57,192 nucleotides of DNA from Pseudomonadota bacterium (GTDB taxonomy: Bacteria > Pseudomonadota > Alphaproteobacteria > Reyranellales > Reyranellaceae): NCBI GenBank assembly GCA_018240745.1, contig JAFEFF010000224.1, positions 1 to 57,192 on the forward strand, written 5' to 3'. Made by a program: the position numbers and the translations under genes. Below are positions 32,654-41,526 of the stretch, one piece after another (the first letter of the stretch is position 1; each line of letters begins with the position of its first letter). The notes under the pieces are model-generated. The model saw only the letters and a list, made by a program, of their open reading frames with translations. It searched no databases and was not told where the DNA came from.

Positions 32654-32884
32654 ATGGCAATCAGGAAGAAGAAGACCAGCATCGTCGGCGCGGTCGCCGA
32701 TTCGGTAACCGAGGCGGTGTCGACCGCGATCGGCGCCATCGCCCATCCCGCCGACACCGTCCAGCAGGCGGTCGCCGTCGCCCGGCGCAAGGTCGCGGCC
32801 CGGCGCCCCGCGAGCAAGGCGGCGAAGGCGAAACAGGCCGTCCGCAAGGCAGTCAAGAAGGCAGCGAAGAAGGTCCGTCGCTAG
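32654..32884 (+). CDS. Small lysine/alanine-rich histone H1-like protein
   Basis: The 76-residue product is Ala/Lys/Val-rich. After a basic start (MAIRKKKTS) comes a mixed helix region, and from about residue 40 it is strongly cationic (RRKVAARRPASKAAKAKQA, then more K/A repeats to the end). This resembles the C-terminal tails of bacterial histone H1-like and PhaM/PhaF-type DNA-binding proteins. It may compact DNA or bind nucleic acid or polyphosphate. GAGAGGG lies about 12 bases before the ATG. A worn REP pair follows the stop. Confidence 0.6.
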   Translation: MAIRKKKTSIVGAVADSVTEAVSTAIGAIAHPADTVQQAVAVARRKVAARRPASKAAKAKQAVRKAVKKAAKKVRR

Positions 32885-32890
32885 CGCTCA

Positions 32891-32945
32891 TCGGACCGCG
32901 GGCCCCTGGCCTGAGCGGAGAAGGCTGGCGGCCCGCGGTCCATAT
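32891..32945. repeat. Degenerate inverted REP pair
   Basis: GGACCGCGGGCC at 32893-32904 and its inverted copy at 32930-32941 preserve the REP core; the units between are shortened compared with 9506-9596. It lies just after the histone-like gene. Confidence 0.65.
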
Positions 32946-33009
32946 GACTCCCGCGCGGCGCAATACGTTCTAGACTGCCGCGCCCGCCGGTCGCGGGCGA
33001 GGAGGAGTC

Positions 33010-33396
33010 TTGGCGCATACGACGGCACGGATCGGCACGGTCGACTACGCGACCGCCATCACCACGGGCCATCACCAGCTCACGGTCGACGAGGGGCCGG
33101 AGCTGGGCGGCAAGGATGCCGGCCCCGCACCCTACGATCTCTTGAGCGCGGCACTGGGCGCCTGCACCGTCATCACCCTGCGCATGTATGCCAGGCGCAA
33201 GCAGTGGCCGGTGACGTCGGTAGAGGCCGACGTCCATTTCACGCGCAATGCCGACAAGGTCGAGAGCATCGACCGCGTCCTGCGCATCGAGGGCGCCGAC
33301 GCCGGGCAGAAGAAGCGGATGGCCGAAATCGCCGAGAAGACGCCGGTGACGCTCACCCTGAAGCGCAGCCTCGAAATCCGCACTACACTCGCCTGA
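33010..33396 (+). CDS. OsmC-family protein
   Basis: The 128-residue product belongs to the OsmC/Ohr family, whose members reduce organic hydroperoxides with a cysteine pair. The first cysteine lies in SAALGACTVITLRMYA (about residue 52). The second Ohr-type cysteine is not seen: the later block is EKTPVTLTLKRSLEI, where OsmC has a C-P-V stretch. It is therefore close to the YhfA-like branch and may lack peroxidase activity. It starts with TTG at 33010 after GGAGGAG. The LLM oxidoreductase follows 26 bp downstream, so both are probably co-transcribed. Confidence 0.8.
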   Translation: MAHTTARIGTVDYATAITTGHHQLTVDEGPELGGKDAGPAPYDLLSAALGACTVITLRMYARRKQWPVTSVEADVHFTRNADKVESIDRVLRIEGADAGQKKRMAEIAEKTPVTLTLKRSLEIRTTLA

Positions 33397-33422
33397 AGAG
33401 GGCTCGCTTGAAGGGGAACATC

Positions 33423-34376
33423 ATGCAGATCGGTTTCAGCGCACCTACCGCCGGCCCGTTGGCGGCGCTCGATCCCCTGGTCCGGCTGTGTACCGGCGCC
33501 GAGGAGGCCGGCCTCGCCTACGCCACCTTCAGCGACCACGTGGTCATTCCCACCGAGATCGCCTCGCCCTACCCCTACAGCGCGACCGGCGAGTTCACCA
33601 ACCAGGGCACCGGCGAGCGCAACGAGCAGCTCATCGAGCTGGCCTTCGTCGCCGCGCGCACCGGCAAGCTAAAGCTCGTGACCTCGGTGATGGTCGTCCC
33701 GCACCGCCCCGCCGTGCTGGCGGCCAAGCAGCTCGCCACCATCGACGTGCTGTCCGGCGGCCGGGTGATCCTGGGCATCGGCGCCGGGTGGATGAAGGAG
33801 GAGTTCGAGGCGATCGGCGCGCCGCCTTTCGCCGAGCGCGGCAAGGTGACCGACGAATATGTCGCCGCCTTCAAGGAGCTGTGGACGAAGGACAGGCCGA
33901 GCTTCGCCGGCGCCTACGTGAAGTTCGACAAGATCACCTTCGCGCCCAAGCCGGCGCAGAAGGGCGGCATCCCGATCTGGGTCGGCGGCGAATCGGGCCC
34001 GGCGCTCCGGCGCACCGCCAGGTACGGCGACGCCTGGTACCCGATCCCGAACAACCCTGCTTTCCCCATGGACAGCCTCGGGCGGCTGACTGCAGGCATC
34101 GCGCGGCTGCGCCAGCTCACGGCGGAAGCCGGCCGCGATCCGAAGTCGGTCGGCGTCACCGTGCGCTTCCCGCGCTGGGGCGAGGGCTTGCCGGCCAAGG
34201 CCGGCGACGGCGAGCGCAAGCTGTTCTCCGGCACGCCGGCCGACATTGCGAGCGACATCAAGGCGCTCGCGAAGCTGGGCGTCGGCGCGATCGACACCGG
34301 CTTCAGCGGCTCGACCGTGCCGGAGATCCTGGCCGACATGAAGAAGTTCAAGTCCGAGGTGCTGGCGCGGCTCTGA
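33423..34376 (+). CDS. LLM-class flavin-dependent oxidoreductase (luciferase-like)
   Basis: The 317-residue TIM-barrel protein is a luciferase-like monooxygenase close to the TIGR03619-type F420-dependent group. Typical features are FSDHVVIPTEI near residue 40, a VMVVPHRPAVLAAKQLATIDVLSGGRVILGIGAGW block at about 95-130, and GGIPIWVGG at about 180. The cofactor could be FMN or F420; no F420 genes are present, so this is open. ATG 33423 has AGGGGAA upstream. It follows osmC. Confidence 0.82.
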   Translation: MQIGFSAPTAGPLAALDPLVRLCTGAEEAGLAYATFSDHVVIPTEIASPYPYSATGEFTNQGTGERNEQLIELAFVAARTGKLKLVTSVMVVPHRPAVLAAKQLATIDVLSGGRVILGIGAGWMKEEFEAIGAPPFAERGKVTDEYVAAFKELWTKDRPSFAGAYVKFDKITFAPKPAQKGGIPIWVGGESGPALRRTARYGDAWYPIPNNPAFPMDSLGRLTAGIARLRQLTAEAGRDPKSVGVTVRFPRWGEGLPAKAGDGERKLFSGTPADIASDIKALAKLGVGAIDTGFSGSTVPEILADMKKFKSEVLARL

Positions 34377-34472
34377 GGGCGGTCGTGCCATAGCGCACCA
34401 AACCAGGACTGAAGCCGTTCGCGGCGCCGTGCCATACTCCCCACCGGTCTTGGATTCGGGCAGAAGGTCATC

Positions 34473-35264
34473 GTGCATTTCAGGGGGCGCCGCATTTTGC
34501 TGGCAGAGGACGAGGCTCTGGTCGGCCTCGATCTTGCCGCAACGATCACCGCCGCAGGCGGCACGGTGGTCGGTCCGTTCGTCGGCATTGCCGAAGCGCT
34601 GGCCGTGCTCCCCTCGGGGCAAATCGATGCCGCCGTGGTCGACCTCAACTTGCGCGGCGAGCGCAGCATCGCCCTGATGGAAGCGCTCGACCGCGCGGGC
34701 ATTCCCTTCCTCATCTGCTCGGGGTACGGCCCGATCAGCGTGCCGTCGCTTTTCAAGACCCGGCCGTTCGTCGCCAAGCCGTTCTTCGCCGACGAGCTGC
34801 TCGCGGCACTCCATCGCGTCCTGGCCTTGGCCAAGCCGGACCTCGACGGTCTGCTTCGCCGCGTGCTGTCCTCCGTGGGCGCGGAGATGGGCAATATCCA
34901 GGTCCTCGAGGATGGCGTTCTGCGCATCGCCGCCCAGCAGGGCTTCGGTCGTCCGTTCCTCGACTTCTTCGCCGCCGTCAAGGAAGACGACTCGGCCTGC
35001 GGCCGCGCGCTGCAGACTGGCCAGCGCGTTATCGTCGAGGATGTGCGGACCAGCCCGGTGTTCGCCGGCAAGCCCGCCCGCGCGGTCATGCTGAAAGCCG
35101 GCTCGCGGTCGGTCTGCTCGACTCCGATCCGGAAGAATCAGAAGCTGTACGGCATGCTCTCGATTCACCGTCGCGTGCCGTGGCGCCCGGCCGCCGACCA
35201 GCTCGGCCTGCTCGACCGTTTCAGCCGCGACGCCGCGGCAGCCATGGTTGCCGCTCGGGCGTAG
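34473..35264 (+). CDS. Receiver-GAF response regulator
   Basis: The 263-residue protein starts at GTG 34473. It has an N-terminal receiver domain (E12, D13, phospho-acceptor D57, S83, K102) and a C-terminal GAF domain (about 125-260). No DNA-binding or enzymatic output domain is seen. The receiver closely resembles the lone receiver at 506 in style (ILLAEDEALV). GAF parts of this kind sit in alphaproteobacterial sensory relays, often near HWE/LovK kinases, but no kinase is encoded here. Confidence 0.8.
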   Translation: MHFRGRRILLAEDEALVGLDLAATITAAGGTVVGPFVGIAEALAVLPSGQIDAAVVDLNLRGERSIALMEALDRAGIPFLICSGYGPISVPSLFKTRPFVAKPFFADELLAALHRVLALAKPDLDGLLRRVLSSVGAEMGNIQVLEDGVLRIAAQQGFGRPFLDFFAAVKEDDSACGRALQTGQRVIVEDVRTSPVFAGKPARAVMLKAGSRSVCSTPIRKNQKLYGMLSIHRRVPWRPAADQLGLLDRFSRDAAAAMVAARA

Positions 35265-35380
35265 GCGCTGCCCGGACCTCTGTCGTAGGATGTCGACAAC
35301 AATCATGCATCTCGGCTCGCAACCTTTCAGAAACCGTCTGCCGCTCCAGACGTTCACTCATGCGTGCAAAGGGGGACAGC

Positions 35381-36106
35381 GTGCAGACGGCCGAACCTCG
35401 TCATAAGCGATGGCATCTCTTGGGGCCGGCCCTCTCCGTCCTGCTGATCGGCAGCGCTGCGATCGCCCAAACGCCCGAACAGGCGCCCGACACGATCCAG
35501 GAGCGGCTGCTGGCCTGCGCGCCCTGTCACGGCGTCATTGGTGAGGGGACCAGCAACGCCTATTTCCCGCGGCTCGCCGGCAAGCCCGCCGGCTACCTGA
35601 CCAACCAGCTCGTGGCCTTCCGCAACGGCCGGCGGCGCTATCCGCCGATGAACTACCTGCTCGAGTATTTGCCCGAGGAGTACCTCGCGGTGATGGCGAA
35701 CTACTTCGCGGCGCAGAAGCCGCCGCTGCCGGCGCCGGTGGCGCCCGACACCAGCCCGCAGATGGTGAAGCTCGGCGAGCAGCTCATCGAGAAGGGCGAC
35801 TTCAATCGCGGCCTTCCCGCCTGCATGAGCTGCCATGGCCCCAATCTCACCGGCATGGAGCCGGCGATCCCGGGCCTGCTCGGCCTGCGCGCTTCCTACA
35901 TCAGCGCCCAGCTCGGCGCCTGGCGCTACGGTACCCGCACCGCGAAGGCTCCCGATTGCATGCAGATCGTCGCCGGCCATCTGACCGAGGACGACGTGAA
36001 GGCGGTCGCAGCGGTGCTCGCCTCCAGGCCCGCGCCGGCCAAGCTCGACCCGGTTCCCAAGGGCAGCTACGGCCTGCCGTTCCCCTGCGGGAGCCAGCCG
36101 CAATGA
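35381..36106 (+). CDS. Diheme cytochrome c (c4-like), first gene of the ba3 oxidase operon
   Basis: The 241-residue protein has a signal peptide (to about residue 29) and two haem-binding motifs, CAPCH 46-50 and CMSCH 148-152, giving two cytochrome c domains as in cytochrome c4. It should carry electrons in the periplasm to the oxidase encoded downstream. I prefer GTG 35381 because GGGGGAC lies just before it; ATG 35360 in the same frame is the alternative. Its stop overlaps the next start (ATGA). Confidence 0.85.
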   Translation: MQTAEPRHKRWHLLGPALSVLLIGSAAIAQTPEQAPDTIQERLLACAPCHGVIGEGTSNAYFPRLAGKPAGYLTNQLVAFRNGRRRYPPMNYLLEYLPEEYLAVMANYFAAQKPPLPAPVAPDTSPQMVKLGEQLIEKGDFNRGLPACMSCHGPNLTGMEPAIPGLLGLRASYISAQLGAWRYGTRTAKAPDCMQIVAGHLTEDDVKAVAAVLASRPAPAKLDPVPKGSYGLPFPCGSQPQ

Positions 36107-37353
36107 GACGGATCGCGATCCTCCTCGGCTCTTGCGCGATGTCGCTGCTGGCCGCGACGGGCGCGTACGCGCAGAACAAGCCGGCAGACGAGGCCCTGGT
36201 CGAGAAAGGCGCCTATCTCGCGCGGGCCGGCGACTGCATCGCCTGCCACACCCGGCCCGAGGGCGAGCTGTTCGCCGGCGGACGGCCGATGCCGACGCCG
36301 TTCGGCACGCTCTACACGTCCAACATCACCCCCGACAACGAGACCGGCATCGGCAAATGGAGTTCCGACCAGTTTTACGCGATGATGCATACGGGGCGGT
36401 TTCCCGACGGCGGCCTGCTCTACCCGGCGATGCCGTTCGGCTCCTACACCAAGGTCACGCGGCAGGACAGCGACGCGATCTTCGCCTTCCTGCGCTCGAT
36501 TCCGGCGGTCAAGCAGCCCAACCGGCCGCACGACCTGCGGTTCCCCTACAACAACCGCTCGCTGATCCTCGGCTGGCGCACGCTGTACTTCAGCGAGGGT
36601 GAGTACAAGCCCGATCCCAAGCAGTCGGACGAATGGAATCGCGGCGCCTATCTGGTCGAGGGGCTCGGCCATTGCGCGATGTGCCATACCGCGATCAACG
36701 CGCTGGGCGGCAGCTCCGAGTCCGAGGCGTTCCAGGGCGGGCTGATCCCGATGCAGAACTGGTACGCGCCCTCGCTCACGTCCAACAAGGAGGCCGGGCT
36801 CGGCGAGTGGAGCCTGCAGGAGATCACCGACTACCTGAAGACCGGCATCTCGCCGCGCGGCGCCGTCTACGGCCCGATGGCCGAGGTGGTCTACAACAGC
36901 CTGCAATACATGACCGACGCCGACATCCGCGCGATGGCCGTCTATCTGAAGAGCCTCGGCCAGGGCAGCCCGCCCGGCGCGGCGCGGGCGACGGTGACGA
37001 GCTCGGAAAGCAGCCTGCTCCTGACGCTCGGCAAGACGATCTACGACCGCGAGTGCGCGAGCTGCCACGGCGCGCAGGGCCTGGGCAAGCCGCCGCATTA
37101 CCCGCCGCTCGCCGGCAACCAGTCGATCCAGATGTCGTCGGCGGTCAATCCGATCCGCATGGTGCTGAACGGAGGCTTCCCGCCCGGCACCTCGGGCAAT
37201 CCGCAGCCCTATGGCATGCCGCCGTTCGCGCAGTCGCTGTCGGACGACGAGGTCGCGGCGGTGGTCACCTACATCCGCACGGCCTGGGGCAACCGCGGCG
37301 CGGCGGTCAGCGCCCGCGAAGCCAATGCGCTCCGGGCCTCGCCCCTCGATTGA
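36103..37353 (+). CDS. Triheme cytochrome c (alcohol-dehydrogenase cytochrome subunit type)
   Basis: The 416-residue exported protein has a signal peptide ending AYAQ and three c-type haem sites: CIACH 45-49, CAMCH 191-195 and CASCH 318-322. This architecture is that of the membrane-bound cytochrome subunit of PQQ alcohol or FAD gluconate dehydrogenases. No dehydrogenase gene is next to it; instead it sits inside the oxidase operon, coupled to the c4 gene. It may link a distant dehydrogenase directly to this oxidase. Confidence 0.87.
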   Translation: MRRIAILLGSCAMSLLAATGAYAQNKPADEALVEKGAYLARAGDCIACHTRPEGELFAGGRPMPTPFGTLYTSNITPDNETGIGKWSSDQFYAMMHTGRFPDGGLLYPAMPFGSYTKVTRQDSDAIFAFLRSIPAVKQPNRPHDLRFPYNNRSLILGWRTLYFSEGEYKPDPKQSDEWNRGAYLVEGLGHCAMCHTAINALGGSSESEAFQGGLIPMQNWYAPSLTSNKEAGLGEWSLQEITDYLKTGISPRGAVYGPMAEVVYNSLQYMTDADIRAMAVYLKSLGQGSPPGAARATVTSSESSLLLTLGKTIYDRECASCHGAQGLGKPPHYPPLAGNQSIQMSSAVNPIRMVLNGGFPPGTSGNPQPYGMPPFAQSLSDDEVAAVVTYIRTAWGNRGAAVSAREANALRASPLD

Positions 37354-37366
37354 CAATGAGGCTGGT

Positions 37367-37543
37367 ATGCTGAACTCCGCGCTCCGGCCGGGCCGGGACG
37401 AACCCCGCCACGAGGAGGTCGAGGCGGTCGCCCGGGGCGGGCCGCGCGGCGCCGTTGCCGTGGCGGGCATCGCCACGGTGATCGTGCTGGCGATCTGGCT
37501 CGCCTTCTACCTGTTCGTGTTCCTGCCCCAGAGCGCGCCATGA
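37367..37543 (+). CDS. Small single-span protein, probable ba3 oxidase subunit IIa
   Basis: The 58-residue product has a charged N-terminal half and one hydrophobic helix (about 33-54, GIATVIVLAIWLAFYLFVF). It lies between the cytochrome and subunit II genes, with its stop overlapping the subunit II start (ATGA). Thermus ba3 oxidase has a one-helix subunit IIa, and position plus topology fit that role. Sequence alone is too short for a firm call. Confidence 0.65.
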   Translation: MLNSALRPGRDEPRHEEVEAVARGGPRGAVAVAGIATVIVLAIWLAFYLFVFLPQSAP

Positions 37544-38103
37544 CCGTGGTGCCGCCGGCCGACGAGTCCGCCCAGGTCGCCGCCCGCGTCGAGCGCCGCT
37601 GGGCGACGATGTCGATCGTGATCGTGCTGCTGCTGGCGACCGCCGCGGCGCTGATCGGCCTGCAGCACGCGACCATGCCGCAGGGTCGCGTCGAGACGAT
37701 CGATGCCGCGAGGCTGCACCTCTCCGGGGAGTTCGTCGAAAGCAATCTCGGCACGGCGGTCGAGCCCGACGGCTCGGTCACGGTGCGCGCGATCGGCCAG
37801 CAGTATTCCTTCGTGCCCGATTGCCTGCTGGTGCCGACCGACACGCCGATCACCTTCCGCGCGACCAGCCCGGACGTCGTCCACGGGTTCCTGATCGTCG
37901 GCACCAACATCAACACCATGCTGGTGCCGGGCTATGTCGCCAGCATCCGCGCCCGCTTCTCGAACCCGGGTGAGCACCTGATGCCGTGCCAGGAATTCTG
38001 CGGCGTCGGCCACGAGGGCATGTGGGCCAGGGTCAAGGTGATCGACAAGGCGGAGTTCACCAGGCTCAGCGCCGGCAAGCGGAGGATGAGCTGTGCTGAC
38101 TAG
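37540..38103 (+). CDS. ba3-type cytochrome c oxidase subunit II
   Basis: The 187-residue protein has one N-terminal membrane helix (about 24-42) and a periplasmic CuA domain with H115, C150, E152, C154, H158 and M161 (PCQEFCGVGHEGM). One helix rather than two is typical of ba3 (B-type) oxidases. It receives electrons from cytochrome c and passes them to subunit I. The gene overlaps subunit I by 11 bases. Confidence 0.92.
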   Translation: MTVVPPADESAQVAARVERRWATMSIVIVLLLATAAALIGLQHATMPQGRVETIDAARLHLSGEFVESNLGTAVEPDGSVTVRAIGQQYSFVPDCLLVPTDTPITFRATSPDVVHGFLIVGTNINTMLVPGYVASIRARFSNPGEHLMPCQEFCGVGHEGMWARVKVIDKAEFTRLSAGKRRMSCAD

Positions 38104-39718
38104 CAGACGCCTGATCATCGCCCACTTCTGGCTCGCCTTCGGCCTGTTCGGCCTCGCCCTGCTGCTCGGCGCCTGGCAGATGCTGATGCGCAGTCCGCTG
38201 AGCGGCTGGATCGAGAATCCGGAGTGGTACTACCGCTCGCTGACCGCGCACGGCACGGTGATGGCCTACGTCTTCCCGACCCTGATCGCCATGGGCTTCG
38301 GCTATGCGATCAGCGAGAGCGCGCTCGAGCAGCCGCTGATCGGTCGCCGCTGGGCGTGGGCCGGCTTCTGGCTGGTCGCTGTCGGCTCGGTGACCGCGGT
38401 CGTGCCGGTGGCGCTCGGCCGCGCGTCCGTCCTCTACACCTTCTATCCGCCGCTGATCGGCAACGGCTTCTACTACGTCGGCATCGTCCTCGCGGTCGTC
38501 GGCTCGTGGATCTGGGTCGCGCTGATGTCGATCAACCTGCGGATCTGGAAGCGCGCCAATCCCGGCAAGCCGGTGCCGCTCGCCATGTTCGCCAACGTCG
38601 CCGGCTCCTACCTGTGGGCCTGGACGGCGGTCGGCGCGGCGCTCGAGCTGCTGCTGCAGATCATCCCGGTGGCGTTCGGCCTCGTCTCGACGATCGATGC
38701 CGGCCTCGCCCGGATCTTCTTCTCCTGGACGCTTCACGCCATCGTCTACTTCTGGCTGTTCCCGACCTACATCGCCTACTACACGATCGTGCCGCGGGCG
38801 ATCGGCGGGCGTGTCTACAGCGACGCGATGAGCCGCATCGCCTTCGTCCTCTTCCTGGTGGTGGCGATGCCGATCGGCATCCATCACGCCTTCATGGACC
38901 CCGAGGTCGGCGCCGGGTTCAAGTTCGTGCACTCGGTCTTCACCGCGCTGGTGGCGCTGCCGACGCTGCTGACGGTCTTCACCATCTGCGCCTCGGTCGA
39001 GATCGCCGCCCGGCTGCGCGGCGGGCGCGGCCTGTTCGGCTGGGTGACCGCGCTGCCGTGGCGCAATCCGATCATGCTGGCGCTCGCCTTCTCGTTCGTG
39101 ATGCTGGGCTTCGGCGGCGCCGGCGGGCTGATCAACATGAGCTACCAGCTCGACACCTCGATCCACAACACGCAGTGGATCACCGGCCACTTCCACCTGA
39201 TCTTCGGCGGCGCGATCGTGATCATGTACTTCGCGATCGCCTACGACCTGTGGCCGCATCTCACGGGCCGGCCGCTGGCGAGCCTCGGCCTGATGCGGCT
39301 GCAGCTCTGGCTGTGGTTCGTCGGCATGATCGTCACGACCTTCCCGTGGCATTGGGTCGGCATCCTCGGCATGCCGCGCCGCATGGCGTTCTTCGACTAT
39401 GGCGATCCCGCGCTCGCCCCGCTCGCCTTCTCGGTCGTCCTGTCGGTGCTCGGCGGCTTCATCCTGGTGCTGTCCGGCCTGCTGTTCCTGGTCGTGCTGC
39501 TGCGCGGCCACCGGACGGCGCCCGCCGAAGCCGGCCCCTACCGCTTTGCCGAAGCCCTCCATCCGCCGGTCTCGGTACCGGCCGTGCTCAACGGCTACGG
39601 CCTCTGGGTCGGACTGATGATCGCCCTGACCGTCAGCAACTACGGCTACCCGATCCTGCAGCTTGCGGTGCGCAGCGATACCGCCGTGCAGGCGGTCTAC
39701 GTCGGGGGCTCGCGATGA
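38093..39718 (+). CDS. ba3-type cytochrome c oxidase subunit I
   Basis: The 541-residue polytopic subunit holds the haem/CuB oxygen-reducing site and pumps protons. Visible ligands are H53 (TAHGTVMAY) and H368 for the low-spin haem, H366 for the high-spin haem (GHFHLIFG), and CuB ligands H215, H264 and H265. H215 and Y219 in HAIVY are spaced for the His-Tyr crosslink. The A-type D-channel motif is not seen, in line with a B-type enzyme using one K-like path. Start is GTG 38093 with GGAGG upstream, inside the end of subunit II. Confidence 0.93.
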   Translation: MLTSRRLIIAHFWLAFGLFGLALLLGAWQMLMRSPLSGWIENPEWYYRSLTAHGTVMAYVFPTLIAMGFGYAISESALEQPLIGRRWAWAGFWLVAVGSVTAVVPVALGRASVLYTFYPPLIGNGFYYVGIVLAVVGSWIWVALMSINLRIWKRANPGKPVPLAMFANVAGSYLWAWTAVGAALELLLQIIPVAFGLVSTIDAGLARIFFSWTLHAIVYFWLFPTYIAYYTIVPRAIGGRVYSDAMSRIAFVLFLVVAMPIGIHHAFMDPEVGAGFKFVHSVFTALVALPTLLTVFTICASVEIAARLRGGRGLFGWVTALPWRNPIMLALAFSFVMLGFGGAGGLINMSYQLDTSIHNTQWITGHFHLIFGGAIVIMYFAIAYDLWPHLTGRPLASLGLMRLQLWLWFVGMIVTTFPWHWVGILGMPRRMAFFDYGDPALAPLAFSVVLSVLGGFILVLSGLLFLVVLLRGHRTAPAEAGPYRFAEALHPPVSVPAVLNGYGLWVGLMIALTVSNYGYPILQLAVRSDTAVQAVYVGGSR

Positions 39719-40503
39719 AGCGCGACGGCTGGACCTCCGCCAGCATCGGCGCGACCGCCATCGTCTTCGTGGTCTCGGCGGTTGTCGGCTTCATCCTGCT
39801 GCCGCTCGCCCAGCCGCATCTGGGATTGACCGGCCTGTGGGACGCGATCTGCAGCGCCGCGGGTGTGGTCTCGCGGCCCTCCCCTGCAGTCGAGGCCCCG
39901 CAGAAGGGGACGACCGTCGTCATGACACCCAACATGCTGGCCTCGGCGGATGCCCAGTCGATCGGCCGGGGCGCCACGCTGGCGCATCAGTGCGCGATCT
40001 GCCACGGCCCCGCCGGAATCAGCCGCGCCGATTCGCCGACCCTGTCCGGCCAATTCGCGCCCGCGATCTACAAGCAGCTCAAGGACTTCAAGACCGGCGC
40101 GCGGGTCAACGCCGTGATGTCGCCGTTCGTGGTCAACCTGTCGGAGCAGGACATGGTCGACATCTCGGTCTACTACGCCTACCTGCCGCGCCTGCCGAGC
40201 CCGTGGCGCACGCAGGACCGGCCGGCCCCGAAGATCGTCGCGAGCGGCGCGCCGTTGCGCGGCATCGCGCCCTGCGGCTCATGCCACGGCGACCTCGACC
40301 ACAAGGTCGGCTCGCCCTGGCTCGGCGGCCAGTCGGCGGGATATTTCCGCGGGCAGTTGCGCAACTTCGCGAGCGCAGACCGGCACAACGACATCAACGA
40401 GCAGATGCGCACGATCGCCCGGCGCATGACGCCGGAGGAGATCGACGAGGCCGCCCTCTACTATTCCGGCGAAGCCGGGCCGATCCAGCCTTTGCCGCGC
40501 TAG
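39715..40503 (+). CDS. Membrane-anchored diheme cytochrome c, last gene of the oxidase operon
   Basis: The 262-residue protein has an uncleaved or weakly cleaved N-terminal helix (about 10-32) and two haem sites, CAICH 93-97 and CGSCH 187-191. It is c4-like. It starts inside the stop of subunit I (ATGA), so it is part of the same translational chain. It is probably the direct electron donor to CuA, held at the membrane. Confidence 0.88.
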   Translation: MKRDGWTSASIGATAIVFVVSAVVGFILLPLAQPHLGLTGLWDAICSAAGVVSRPSPAVEAPQKGTTVVMTPNMLASADAQSIGRGATLAHQCAICHGPAGISRADSPTLSGQFAPAIYKQLKDFKTGARVNAVMSPFVVNLSEQDMVDISVYYAYLPRLPSPWRTQDRPAPKIVASGAPLRGIAPCGSCHGDLDHKVGSPWLGGQSAGYFRGQLRNFASADRHNDINEQMRTIARRMTPEEIDEAALYYSGEAGPIQPLPR

Positions 40504-40531
40504 TCTGGAGAGCGGACGACTTGAGTTTCCT

Positions 40532-40658
40532 CCGTCGTCCCGACCGAAGCGCCGAAGGCGCGTAGCGGAGGGACCTTTCTTCAGCAATTGGCCGCAAGTC
40601 GCCGAAAAAAGGTCCCTCCGCTGCGCCTCGCTTCGCTCGGCTTCGGTCGGGACGACGG
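40532..40658. repeat. 127-bp palindromic repeat (GTCGTCCC type), copy B
   Basis: Perfect 19-bp terminal inverted repeats lie at 40532-40550 and 40640-40658. Inner arms GCGGAGGGACCTT and AAGGTCCCTCCGC also pair, so nearly the whole element can fold as a cruciform. It is related to 30886-31009. It lies between the convergent oxidase operon and the RraA-family gene and may serve as their terminator. Confidence 0.8.
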
Positions 40659-40692
40659 GGCGGTTTGACTACCAGTCTTCCGCTCCATGAAC

Positions 40693-41412
40693 CTATTTCT
40701 TGCCGCCGGCTTTTTTCCAGGCCTCGTAGTCGGCGTTGGCCTGCTCGCTTCTGGCCGGGAACAGGCCCTTGAGCGAGCGGCCCTTGGCGACCTCGAGCTC
40801 GGCCCACTCCTCGTATTCGAAGTTCTTCAGCGCTTCCTCGGCAACCGCCTGGACGATGTCGGGCGGGATCACCAGCACGGCATCGCGATCGCCGACCACG
40901 ATGTCGCCGGGATAGACCGCGACGCCGCCACAGGCGATCGGGAGCTGCAGGTCGATGGGCCGGTGGGCGATCGGGCTGGGCGGCGACGAGGCGCGGCGGT
41001 GATAGGCCGGCAGGCCGGTGCGGAACACGCCGTTGGTGTCGCGGAAGCCGCCGTCGGTGACGATGCCCGCTGCGCCGCGCGCCTTGAGCCGGCCGATATA
41101 AAGGTCGCCGGCCGAGGCGGCGCGCGAATCGCCCCGGCTGTCGATCATCAGCACATGGCCGGGCGGGCATTCCTCCATCGCCTGCGGCTGGATCGTGCTG
41201 CGATTGGTCGATTGAGGGCCGTCCTTGTCCTCGCGCGAGGGGATGAAGCGCATGGTGTAGGCGATGCCGACCAGCGGCGGCTGCTCGGGCCGCACCGGCG
41301 AGACGTCGTACAGCGTCATGCTCTTCAGTCCCCGGCGATTGAGCACGCCGGTCAGCGTCGAGGTGCCGACCCTGGCGAGCACCTCGCGCAGGTCCCTGGA
41401 AATCTCCGTCAT
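40693..41412 (-). CDS. RraA-family protein (HMG aldolase-like), copy 1
   Basis: The 239-residue product belongs to the RraA/4-hydroxy-4-methyl-2-oxoglutarate aldolase family. It holds the metal/substrate loop GIVTDGGFRD (Arg-Asp) and the PGDIVVGDRDAVLVIP block typical of the fold. Members with an N-terminal helix and length near 240 are usually aldolases or oxaloacetate decarboxylases of aromatic catabolism rather than RNase E inhibitors. AAGGGGAA precedes the ATG. The DHA2 pump gene starts 114 bp away on the other strand. Confidence 0.85.
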   Translation of the reverse strand: MTEISRDLREVLARVGTSTLTGVLNRRGLKSMTLYDVSPVRPEQPPLVGIAYTMRFIPSREDKDGPQSTNRSTIQPQAMEECPPGHVLMIDSRGDSRAASAGDLYIGRLKARGAAGIVTDGGFRDTNGVFRTGLPAYHRRASSPPSPIAHRPIDLQLPIACGGVAVYPGDIVVGDRDAVLVIPPDIVQAVAEEALKNFEYEEWAELEVAKGRSLKGLFPARSEQANADYEAWKKAGGKK

Positions 41413-41526
41413 GCGTTTCCCCTTCTCCTTCGACAAACCTAGCGGTTGCATGTACCGCTGCGCAAATCGCGGTTTCGCACTTCCGCTGTCTTTTCCGTCG
41501 GTGTTCGGGACTCTACCATCGCCGGC

